5,589 nucleotides of DNA from Comamonadaceae bacterium (lineage in GTDB: Bacteria > Pseudomonadota > Gammaproteobacteria > Burkholderiales > Burkholderiaceae_C): positions 1 through 5,589 of the forward strand of contig CANLWQ010000143.1 of NCBI GenBank assembly GCA_947494405.1, in the 5' to 3' direction. Made by a program: the position numbers and the translations under genes. The notes under the pieces were generated by a model. It had not been told where the DNA came from and searched no databases. It saw nothing but the letters and a program-made list of their open reading frames with translations. Shown one piece after another: positions 1 to 5,589 of the stretch; position 1 is the first letter of the stretch, and every line of letters begins with the position of its first letter.

Positions 1-425
1 CCGACTGGTGCAACAGTGCCAGAGGGTTTATGTTCGCCTTGGGTTGCATACAAGCGCAAACCTGCCACACCGGCAACTGCCCAACGGGTGTGACCACCCA
101 AGACCCGCAACGGCAAATGGCCTTGGTGGTGCCCAGCAAAGCGCAGCGGGTGAAAAACTTTCACCACCAAACCTTGGAGTCACTGCGAGAGCTGCTGCAA
201 GCCTCGGGTTTACAAACACCCCATCAGCTGCAAGCCAGACACATCATGCGCCGTATCAGTGCACACCAAACCTGTTCGCTGGAAGATTTGTACCCCAGCA
301 TGTCTGAGGGGCGTTTATTGCAGGAAGCGACCAGCGAGTTGCCGCCGGTATTTAAAGAATTTTGGCCCTTGGCCAGCGCCCAACATTTCCAGCTTGTAGC
401 GCCAAGCGCCCCAGAGACAGCTTAG
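1..425 (+). CDS. FMN-binding glutamate synthase family protein, C-terminal part (5' truncated by window edge)
   Basis: This is the last 140 codons of a gene that begins left of the window; the reading frame is open from base 3. The visible part opens with D-W-C-N-S-A-R-G-F-M and then C-I-Q-A-Q-T-C-H-T-G-N-C-P-T-G-V (bases 45-92). This matches the end of the FMN-binding barrel of glutamate-synthase-type enzymes, and the C-x5-C-x4-C spacing is that of the 3Fe-4S ligands of the family. The following helical tail (VVPSKAQRVKNFHHQTLESL onward) is typical of the stand-alone FMN-binding glutamate synthase family proteins of proteobacteria, which are much shorter than GltB and lack its glutaminase domain. 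The exact substrate of these stand-alone proteins is not settled, so I give no symbol. It converges on the minus-strand operon, and its TAG stop (423-425) overlaps the TAA stop of the opposing gene. The family call is firm; the function is not. Confidence 0.9.
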   Translation, partial: DWCNSARGFMFALGCIQAQTCHTGNCPTGVTTQDPQRQMALVVPSKAQRVKNFHHQTLESLRELLQASGLQTPHQLQARHIMRRISAHQTCSLEDLYPSMSEGRLLQEATSELPPVFKEFWPLASAQHFQLVAPSAPETA

Positions 426-1618
426 TTATCGGTATTGGGGCGGGGATAAACCACGCGGTCTTCTTTAGGCTGTGCACGTGGAGGAATGGCCGGTGCCTGC
501 GCGGCAGCAGCAGCTCTTTCGGCAGCCGCTCTGGTTTCAATCGCTTTGGCGCGGGCTTCAGCCGCTTTGGCGTCCGCCTTGGCTTTGGCTTCAGCGGCTT
601 TGGCGTCTTCAGCCGCCTTGGCATCAGCCGCCGCCTTGGCCTGCGCTTTGGCTTCGGCCGCTTTGGCTTCGGCCAATTTCGCTTTCGCAGCTTTCAACTC
701 TGCAGCCTTGGTTTCTGCTGATTTCCCCTCAGGTGCAGGAGTCAAGCTCAACGGTGGGTTGCGCGCAGCAGCAATGGCTGCTTTTTCAGCCGCTTTTTCA
801 CGCTCGTAAGCGGCTTTGGTCGCCACTTGGTTGGCAGCCAAAGCCGTTTCCAAGTCTTTTTTCAGCTTTTGAATTTCGGCAATCACCGCTTGGTTGTTTT
901 GCACTGGGGCGGCAGCGGGCGCAGCAGCTTTGGCGGACAAAGCTTGCATTTTGGCTTCTACGGCTTGAATGCTTTTTTGCAAATTCTGTAATTTCGCGTC
1001 CAGGCTTTTTTCGCTTTGCCCATTGACCTGACCGGCAATTTGCTCGGGCATCTTGGTGAACAGCTTGTTCAAGTCTTCCATTCTGGTTTCAAACTTGCCA
1101 TCCAGCTTGACTTGCCGTTCTTCCATGCCAGTGAGTTTTTCAGCGGTGTCACCCAAACCGTCGGTGGCATCGCTGAATGCAGCGATGGTGGCGTCGAGTT
1201 CAACAACGCGCTTGCCCACCGCCAAAGACAGGGCATCGAGTTGGCGAATGTTTTGTTGCAAGCGGGTGGAAATAGCAAAAAAAGTACCCACAGCTATCAG
1301 TAAGAAACTGAGCAGGCCAATCAACATGACACGCGAATGCAGCACATTGCGTTTGCTCAAGTCGTCAACTTTGAGCATGACACTGCGCATTTCTTCGCTG
1401 ATATTGGCGGCCACTTCGGCAGACCGGGTGGACACCTCAGCTGAACTGAGCACCACACCCGTGAGATCTTCAAGTTGGCGCGAGACTTCGTTGCCGTCTA
1501 AGGCCTGGGCTTGCAAGTTGCCAATACCTTGGGCGAGCGCATCTTCCGACGCGACAGAAGGCTCGGCCAAAAACGCAGCGTCTTCGCCCGTTTTTGGGGT
1601 TTCCTGATCTTGCGCCAT
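422..1618 (-). CDS. Single-pass membrane protein with coiled coil and TolA-like Ala/Lys/Glu-rich tail (unknown function)
   Basis: I do not recognise a named family for this 398-residue protein. An N-terminal segment (1-95) is acidic at first and then helical. It is followed by one clear membrane segment at about 96-116 (VMLIGLLSFLLIAVGTFFAI) preceded by K/R residues, which predicts N-inside, C-outside topology. Residues 120-260 are rich in heptad-like helix (LDALSLAVGKRVVELDATI; KLQNLQKSIQAVEAKMQAL), interrupted by an Ala/Pro stretch at 229-238. Residues 302-374 are an almost pure A/K/E repeat resembling the long helical domain II of TolA. The end is Pro/Arg-rich (376-398). There is no TolA C-terminal domain, so this is not TolA itself. 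The ATG start is supported by AAGGA (minus strand, 1631-1627) 8 nt upstream. It is the last gene of the fliR-flhB series, 15 nt after its neighbour. A periplasm-spanning structural or scaffold role is plausible but inferred. Low-complexity similarity to TolA or histone-like tails in searches would be uninformative. Confidence 0.85.
   Translation of the reverse strand: MAQDQETPKTGEDAAFLAEPSVASEDALAQGIGNLQAQALDGNEVSRQLEDLTGVVLSSAEVSTRSAEVAANISEEMRSVMLKVDDLSKRNVLHSRVMLIGLLSFLLIAVGTFFAISTRLQQNIRQLDALSLAVGKRVVELDATIAAFSDATDGLGDTAEKLTGMEERQVKLDGKFETRMEDLNKLFTKMPEQIAGQVNGQSEKSLDAKLQNLQKSIQAVEAKMQALSAKAAAPAAAPVQNNQAVIAEIQKLKKDLETALAANQVATKAAYEREKAAEKAAIAAARNPPLSLTPAPEGKSAETKAAELKAAKAKLAEAKAAEAKAQAKAAADAKAAEDAKAAEAKAKADAKAAEARAKAIETRAAAERAAAAAQAPAIPPRAQPKEDRVVYPRPNTDN
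497..715 (-). repeat. Imperfect in-frame repeats coding the Ala/Lys/Glu-rich tail
   Basis: The DNA is dominated by short related units (on the plus strand gctttggc, gcttcggcc, tcagccgc). Two exact 15-bp copies of gctttggcttcggcc lie in tandem at 645-659 and 660-674, coding two consecutive A-E-A-K-A units. The unit lengths seen are multiples of three, so gain or loss of the 15-bp unit would change protein length without shifting the frame. Confidence 0.75.
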
Positions 1619-1633
1619 GGGTAGAGTCCTTAT

Positions 1634-2209
1634 CTATCGGTATTTTCGGGTCGTCAAATGATCCAGCCGGTCGTTGATTTCAAGGATTTGTCCTTGTAAA
1701 TTCTCAATCCTTGGCTTGATCTCCTCATTCCAAGTATCGGAATTAGTCAGCCCAACTTGAGCCAAATGGGCTAAATGGGGCTGCAAAACCTTGCCTAAGG
1801 AGAGTGGAGAGACATTCAGGTCGGAACTGGAAACCAAGACCAAGCGCGGAGCTTCTGGGTCCGGTGCAGCTTCAAAAGTCGCTTGCGCGGTTTCTTGGGG
1901 CGCTTGAGCGACCAATTCGGGGTCATGCAATTCGCCAGTTCCCGCGGCTACCAAACTGGCGGGGTCTGAAATACCGTAGCTGCTGGCAGGCTCCACAAAC
2001 TCTGCGTCCAGCGCCTGCGGCTCGGGCATAGGCTCGGGTTCAGGCTCGGGCTCATCGGGAAATTCGTCAACGCTGGCAGCAGAAGGAAAGACGGTGGCAG
2101 GCGTGGCGCTGCTGCGCTCGAACACATTCTCGGCGCTGAAAGCCTTGACCGCGTCTTTTTCGCTCACCTCGGGCAAAGGTTTATCGTCAAAATTATCTTC
2201 ACTGCTCAT
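1634..2209 (-). CDS. Acidic, Pro/Glu-rich hypothetical protein with C-terminal helical segment
   Basis: This 191-residue protein has no recognised domain, signal peptide or membrane segment, so it is predicted cytoplasmic. Residues 1-125 are acidic and low in order-promoting residues. They include a D-E-P-E-P-E-P-E-P-M-P-E-P run at 52-64. Residues 122-155 carry more hydrophobic stretches (RLVLVSSSDL; LSLGKVLQPHLAHLAQVGL). The end, about 159-187 (WNEEIKPRIENLQGQILEIN and following), has the hydrophobic spacing of an amphipathic or coiled-coil helix and finishes in basic residues (TTRKYR). The ATG is supported by GGAG (minus strand, 2221-2218) 8 nt upstream. Another ATG 5 bases further upstream is in a different frame. 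It sits between the SPOR protein gene (62 nt upstream) and the coiled-coil membrane protein gene (15 nt downstream). The shape, a disordered acidic tether plus a short binding helix, suggests an adaptor, but that is inference. Confidence 0.85.
   Translation of the reverse strand: MSSEDNFDDKPLPEVSEKDAVKAFSAENVFERSSATPATVFPSAASVDEFPDEPEPEPEPMPEPQALDAEFVEPASSYGISDPASLVAAGTGELHDPELVAQAPQETAQATFEAAPDPEAPRLVLVSSSDLNVSPLSLGKVLQPHLAHLAQVGLTNSDTWNEEIKPRIENLQGQILEINDRLDHLTTRKYR
2019..2054 (-). repeat. Three 12-bp tandem repeats coding the Glu-Pro run
   Basis: The octamer ggctcggg starts at 2019, 2031 and 2043 on the plus strand, an exact 12-base period with variable last four bases (cata, ttca, ctca). 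It codes the alternating Glu-Pro stretch of the 191-residue acidic protein. Copy changes would stay in frame. Confidence 0.7.
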
Positions 2210-2271
2210 TCTTCATTCTCCGCAGTAGAAGTCGACCGCAAAACGGACAACTTGAAAAGTCCTTACTGATT

Positions 2272-3714
2272 TCAGTCCTGAAACTGGGCTTTCAAGGCTT
2301 TCGAGGTTCGCAGCCAGGCCTTGGCCATGGCGGGGTTTTGACGCATTTGGTTCTCGGCCATCGCTTTGTCAGCATAGGGACCTGTCAAGACAATGTAAAA
2401 AGATTTACCCCCTTTACGCTGGCTGAACAAAACTTGGGCTGATTTAAATAAACTGGAGTTGGCTTGAAATGACTTGGCCTCGGCCAAGCTGTCAAACGCA
2501 CCGTGCTGCAAGACCCAAGTATCGGCGTCTAACTTGGCAACCCAACTCGCATCATCAGGAGATACAGATTTTTCTGCCGCTGTCTCTACAGGTTTTTTTG
2601 CGACCGGTGCAGGCGCGGGGGGCACCACAGGCGCGACCTCGACAGGCGCTGTGGGCGCAACCACCGCAGGGGCAGGGCTGGGCGCCACAGTTGAACTCAG
2701 CACTTCTTCTTTCTCACTCACCACGATATCGGACGATTTTGGTGGCAAGGTGTTGCTAGAAGACATGGAAACCGAGACCACGGGCGCTGCAGGGGGTGTA
2801 GGCTTGGACTGCGCTTGCGGTTTTTTGCCCTCCAAATAATCTTGCAAAGAGGCCGCTTCTTCCACAATGGTGTCTTGGTAGACAAAACCAAATGTCGCCA
2901 AGCTGCCCAACAGCGCTACCAGCAAAACAGCGGCGATTTTGGTGCCGCGCCGAGAAGATGCTGCGTTATCAGCCCATTCTTTGGCCAACTCTTCACCACT
3001 GAGGGTGGTTCCCGCGGAAGGTTCTTCGCCCATCACAGGCTCCACCGGGCCGTCAAGCGCTGACAGGGATTCGACCGCACCCAATGGGGCCTCTTCTTTT
3101 GAAAGTGACGAGACTTTGGGTGGCTCTAAGGGGGGCATAGGCGCTGGCGGCAGGTTGAAATTTTTGTCCAAGCTTGTGTCGCGTGTGCTGGCCGATGCGG
3201 CTTCATCTCGGGTTTCTATGCGTTGCAGCTTGGGCGGTGTGGGGTTTTCCGACTCCAATACCCATTGCAACAGGTTTTTACCAAAGGTGGCCAACTTTTT
3301 TTCGTAAGCAGTTTGGTTGTTGACCAGCAAAATCAAATTGATGTTGCTGGCAGGAAAGCCATTGACCAAGCGCGCCAACAACTGCAACTCAAACTCTTGT
3401 ATGGCTTGGGTGTCGGGAAAAATCATGAAGCGCTTGGGCGCAGCCTTGTTGCCTTTGTCTACCGCTTGGTCGACCGTGAGTTCGGAGAGTATTTCGTTGA
3501 AGCGATCGACCAGCTTTTCCGAGTCAGCCGAGGTCCACAACTCCACATGCTGCTCGCCCTGCTCTTTGAGGTGCTGAAAGATGCGCCTGCCGTAATAAGT
3601 GAGCGCCACCTCGTCGTCGCCCAGAATGGCTAAATTCAGCCGCCCTTCTCTTAAGGACTTGAGCAAAATCTCAAACCGCAGTTTGTCTGCCGGGCTTTGG
3701 TAAAAATCACTCAT
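2272..3714 (-). CDS. DamX-like inner-membrane protein: degenerate P-loop-like cytoplasmic domain, one TM segment, periplasmic SPOR domain
   Basis: The 480-residue protein has four parts. Residues about 24-155 look like an alternating alpha/beta nucleotide-binding fold: strand LNLAILG (26-32), helix LTYYGRRIFQHLKEQ, strand HVELWTS, strand RFMIFPD (95-101), strand INLILLVN (125-132). The loop after the first strand reads G-D-D-E-V-A-L and lacks the GKT/S of a Walker A motif, so ATP hydrolysis is unlikely. Residues 156-255 are a Pro/Ser/Glu-rich linker. The membrane segment is 259-279, after S-R-R-G-T-K, giving N-inside topology. A long Pro/Ala/Val periplasmic linker leads to a SPOR domain at about 396-470 (DADTWVLQHGAFDSLAEAKS ... 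YIVLTGPYADKAMAENQM). SPOR domains bind peptidoglycan, typically glycan stripped of stem peptides at septa. The layout recalls DamX, a division protein, but the genomic setting is flagellar. There is no in-frame alternative start: a TGA stands 24 nt upstream and the next Met is residue 97. The ATG lacks a good Shine-Dalgarno sequence, suggesting coupling to flhB translation. Confidence 0.9.
   Translation of the reverse strand: MSDFYQSPADKLRFEILLKSLREGRLNLAILGDDEVALTYYGRRIFQHLKEQGEQHVELWTSADSEKLVDRFNEILSELTVDQAVDKGNKAAPKRFMIFPDTQAIQEFELQLLARLVNGFPASNINLILLVNNQTAYEKKLATFGKNLLQWVLESENPTPPKLQRIETRDEAASASTRDTSLDKNFNLPPAPMPPLEPPKVSSLSKEEAPLGAVESLSALDGPVEPVMGEEPSAGTTLSGEELAKEWADNAASSRRGTKIAAVLLVALLGSLATFGFVYQDTIVEEAASLQDYLEGKKPQAQSKPTPPAAPVVSVSMSSSNTLPPKSSDIVVSEKEEVLSSTVAPSPAPAVVAPTAPVEVAPVVPPAPAPVAKKPVETAAEKSVSPDDASWVAKLDADTWVLQHGAFDSLAEAKSFQANSSLFKSAQVLFSQRKGGKSFYIVLTGPYADKAMAENQMRQNPAMAKAWLRTSKALKAQFQD
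2305..2529 (-). other. SPOR domain coding region
   Basis: This covers residues about 396-470 of the 480-residue protein. It shows the typical start (W-V-L-Q-H-G-A-F), a helix with A-E-A-K, and the second half Y-I-V-L-T-G-P-Y followed by A-M-A-E-N-Q-M. The Q-x-G-A-F and G-P-Y elements are what I used to recognise the fold. Confidence 0.88.
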
Positions 3715-3738
3715 GGTCGATTTGTTTTCTGGGGCTCA

Positions 3739-4881
3739 TCATTGAAAGAGAAAACCATTTTCGTCATAGCGCATATTGTCAGGGATACGCAAAGTGGGCT
3801 TGATGACACCTTCACCCGGCGCATAAGACTGGTTCAGGCTAAACACATAAGCAATCACTTGGGCCACCGCATGGTAGAGCGCCTCATGAATGGGCTCTTC
3901 CAATTTGGTGGTGAAGTACAGGGCGCGGGCCAGCTCGGGGGCCTCGAAGATATATACCCCCTCCTCCTTGGCCAAGTCGCGAATGCGCTTGGCCAATTCA
4001 TCCGTGCCCTTGGCGATCAAAGTAGGCGCACCATCGGAGTTGGGGTCATAACTCAGCGCGACCGCAAAATGTTGCGGGTTGGTGATGACCACATCGGCAT
4101 CTTTGACATTGGCCATCATGCGGTTGTTGGCCATCTCTCGCTGACGCCGGCGAATGGTGGCCTTGACCTCGGGGCGACCCTCAGAGTTTTTCATCTCATC
4201 TTTGATTTCTTGGCGGGTCATCTTGAGTTTTTTGCTCACCTGGTACTGCTGCAAGGGAACGTCAAGCAAGGCAATCAATACCAAGCCCATGCTCATCCAA
4301 AAACACGCGTCCAAAATCATGGTGCCCGCATGCTTGACGGCTGTTCCCAAATCCAGGCGGTTGAGCGTCACCAAATCTTCAATGTTGTTGGAGACCGAAA
4401 TCCATAAAATCAAAGTGATGAGGCCAAACTTCAAAATTGACTTGACCAGCTCAATCAAGGCTTTGGTACCAAACATGCGGCTGAGACCGGACAGGGGATT
4501 GAGCTTGCTGAATTTGGGGGTGATCATGCCCAAAGAGAACACCAAGCCGCCGCTCAGCACTGTTGAGAGAGCGGCCACCACCGCCAACAAAATCATCACG
4601 GGCAATATCAAGCTGTAGCCATCAAGCACCGATTGAAAAAAGATGGCGGGCAGCAACTCAGCTTTGTCCATCACTTTGCGATCGAACTGCAGCTGCGTCG
4701 TAAACAAAGCGCCTAAGCGGCTGAACATATAACCACCCGCCAAGCTGAAAAACAGGGTGGCTGTGACCAAAAGTGCGGCTGTAGACAATTCCACCGAGCG
4801 GGCGATTTGCCCTTCTTCGCGCGCCTTTTTCAGCCGCTGCGCGGTAGGTTCTTCATTGCGTTCTGCGGAGTCGTCAGCCAT
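3739..4881 (-). CDS. flhB: Flagellar biosynthesis protein FlhB (export gate, substrate-specificity switch)
   Basis: FlhB is an inner-membrane component of the flagellar type III export gate. It switches export from rod/hook to filament substrates after self-cleavage of its cytoplasmic domain. The 380-residue length is normal. The N-terminus carries the family signature (EEPTAQRLKKAREEGQIARS, 10-29). Four hydrophobic segments lie at about 33-53, 88-110, 143-165 and 186-206. The conserved linker and C-domain follow (KMTRQEIKDEMKNSEG, 220-235; VVITNP, 264-269; IAKG, 289-292; ELARALY, 316-322). The cleavage loop is N268-P269-Q270-H271, where most FlhB/YscU proteins have NPTH. The Asn-Pro bond and His remain, so cleavage is still expected. 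A tail of about 30 residues (351-380) extends past the core. The ATG is preceded 8 nt upstream by GGGAGG, which lies inside the end of fliR. The gene ends in two consecutive TGA codons. The usual downstream partner flhA is absent here. Confidence 0.98.
   Translation of the reverse strand: MADDSAERNEEPTAQRLKKAREEGQIARSVELSTAALLVTATLFFSLAGGYMFSRLGALFTTQLQFDRKVMDKAELLPAIFFQSVLDGYSLILPVMILLAVVAALSTVLSGGLVFSLGMITPKFSKLNPLSGLSRMFGTKALIELVKSILKFGLITLILWISVSNNIEDLVTLNRLDLGTAVKHAGTMILDACFWMSMGLVLIALLDVPLQQYQVSKKLKMTRQEIKDEMKNSEGRPEVKATIRRRQREMANNRMMANVKDADVVITNPQHFAVALSYDPNSDGAPTLIAKGTDELAKRIRDLAKEEGVYIFEAPELARALYFTTKLEEPIHEALYHAVAQVIAYVFSLNQSYAPGEGVIKPTLRIPDNMRYDENGFLFQ
4069..4080 (-). other. FlhB autocleavage loop, NPQH variant
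   Basis: The codons AAC CCG CAA CAT give Asn268-Pro269-Gln270-His271 within V-V-I-T-N-P-Q-H-F-A-V-A-L. In the family, cleavage is between Asn and Pro. The third residue is normally Thr. Confidence 0.95.
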
Positions 4882-4885
4882 GCTG

Positions 4886-5589
4886 TCAACCTCCCGTCAA
4901 CAGGCTGCGCATCTGGCCAAAGGTTTGCACCCACAGCCAAGTGATGCGTTGGATCACGCTGGGAATAGACAACCACAGCACCACAAAACCCGCAATCAGC
5001 AAAGCCGGCAAGCCCACCGAGAAAATATTCAAACTGGGTGCTGCGCGGGTGATGAAGCCCACACCGATATTGACAAACAACAAGGTGATGACCACTGGCA
5101 AAGAAATCAGAAGAGCGGCGACAAACATCATCGCGCCCCAAGCGGTGACCTTACCCAGCAAGTCTTGTGTCAACAAGTTCTTGCCAATCGGGAACAAGGT
5201 GAAAGACTCCAGCAGCAAACTGAACACAATCAAGTGCCCGCCAATGGACAAAAACACCAAGGTGCCAAGAATGGTGAAAAACTGTGAAATGACAGGGACA
5301 TTACCAAACGAGGGGTCAATCATGTTGGCCATGGACAAACCCATGGAACCCGACACCGCTTGACCCGCAACCACAATGCTGGCGCTGGCGAGTTGCATGA
5401 TCAAGGCCATGACCAAGCCCACAAACAACTGGTTCACAATCTCTTTGAGGCCTTCTGCTGTGGCGGGGTCAATGCGCGGAATCTCCATGTGCAAAGATAA
5501 AAACACGGCAAGCACAATAGAGATAGACAAACGTATGCGCAGGCTGACTGAGCGAATCGAAAAAATAGAAGCAAAAGCCAAAAAAGCCG
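4886..5589 (-). CDS. fliR: Flagellar biosynthesis protein FliR, C-terminal ~234 residues (5' end beyond window)
   Basis: FliR is a polytopic subunit of the flagellar export gate, which assembles with FliP and FliQ into the export channel and contacts FlhB. The frame is open to the window's right edge and reads A-F-L-A-F-A-S-I-F-S-I-R-S-V-S-L-R-I-R, which is an internal part of FliR. The TTG at 5581-5579 and other apparent starts are therefore not the true start. With the usual family length near 260 residues, roughly 25-30 N-terminal residues are missing. Family hallmarks seen are the glycine/alanine-rich segment with V-A-G-Q-A-V-S-G-S-M-G, the I-D-P motif (MANMIDPSFGN), and the following hydrophobic helices (LGTLVFLSIGGHLIVFSLLL; TLFPIG). 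It ends with G-G and TGA, 4 nt before the flhB ATG, so the two are almost certainly co-transcribed and probably translationally coupled. FliP and FliQ genes would be expected just right of the window. Confidence 0.96.
   Translation of the reverse strand, partial: AFLAFASIFSIRSVSLRIRLSISIVLAVFLSLHMEIPRIDPATAEGLKEIVNQLFVGLVMALIMQLASASIVVAGQAVSGSMGLSMANMIDPSFGNVPVISQFFTILGTLVFLSIGGHLIVFSLLLESFTLFPIGKNLLTQDLLGKVTAWGAMMFVAALLISLPVVITLLFVNIGVGFITRAAPSLNIFSVGLPALLIAGFVVLWLSIPSVIQRITWLWVQTFGQMRSLLTGG
4890..4895 (-). promoter_or_regulatory. flhB ribosome binding site inside the fliR 3' end
   Basis: GGGAGG on the minus strand lies 8 nt before the flhB ATG and overlaps the last Thr-Gly-Gly codons of fliR. 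It fixes the flhB start and means ribosomes finishing fliR pass directly over the flhB initiation region. Confidence 0.85.

Noticed and set aside
362..1026. Plus-strand open frames over the Ala-rich tail (Ala/Ser-, Trp/Pro- and Phe/Gly/Arg-rich translations)
   Set aside because: They mirror the repetitive coding of the minus-strand gene in other frames, have extreme low-complexity composition, and match no family.
422..1618. Assignment as TolA
   Set aside because: Only the Ala/Lys/Glu repeat resembles TolA. The membrane segment is about 95 residues in, the C-terminal globular domain is absent, and no tol-pal genes are nearby.
2210..2271. Possible promoter or terminator in the largest intergenic gap
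   Set aside because: Only a 4-bp GGAC/GTCC inverted repeat with a 10-nt loop is present. There is no T-run terminator, and no convincing sigma-70, sigma-28 or sigma-54 promoter elements at correct spacing.
3697..4407. 236-codon plus-strand open frame antisense to flhB
   Set aside because: It lies opposite firmly identified flhB, has no recognisable domain, and is best explained by flhB codon use suppressing stops on the other strand.
4757..5363. Plus-strand open frames antisense to the fliR/flhB junction
   Set aside because: They are Gln/His/Lys-rich translations with no domain, opposite known membrane-protein genes.
5579..5581. TTG as the start codon of fliR
   Set aside because: The frame continues upstream to the window edge with FliR-like residues, and the family's N-terminal segment would be missing, so the gene is cut by the window rather than starting here.

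Overview
The window looks like chromosome of a flagellated betaproteobacterium, probably order Burkholderiales and possibly Comamonadaceae. This rests on the recognisable proteins (FliR, FlhB and an FMN-binding glutamate-synthase-like protein) and on moderate GC judged by eye. The genus cannot be named from sequence alone. Coding density is near complete: there is no non-coding stretch above 62 nt, and I see no tRNA, rRNA, CRISPR array, insertion sequence or convincing promoter or terminator.

Layout, left to right. Bases 1-425 (+) are the 3' end of a glutamate-synthase-like FMN/Fe-S oxidoreductase gene. Everything else lies on the minus strand as one tightly spaced series, read from right to left: fliR (5' end cut off by the window edge), flhB, a 480-residue membrane protein with a C-terminal SPOR domain, a 191-residue acidic protein with no recognised domain, and a 398-residue single-pass membrane protein with a coiled coil and a TolA-like alanine-rich tail. 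Gaps between the five are 4, 24, 62 and 15 nt, so one operon transcribed from upstream of the window is likely. The series ends tail to tail on the glutamate-synthase-like gene, and the two stop codons share bases (TTAG).

FliR and FlhB are inner-membrane parts of the flagellar type III export gate. FlhB sets the switch from rod/hook to filament substrates after self-cleavage in an NPTH loop. Here the loop reads NPQH. The usual partner gene flhA does not follow flhB. Instead come the three uncharacterised genes. Their predicted architectures are a peptidoglycan-binding SPOR protein with a degenerate nucleotide-binding-like cytoplasmic domain, a soluble acidic protein ending in a helix, and a membrane-anchored coiled-coil protein. 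These would suit an envelope-spanning or pole-organising assembly linked to the flagellum. That is inference from gene order and architecture, and it is the most interesting lead in the window.
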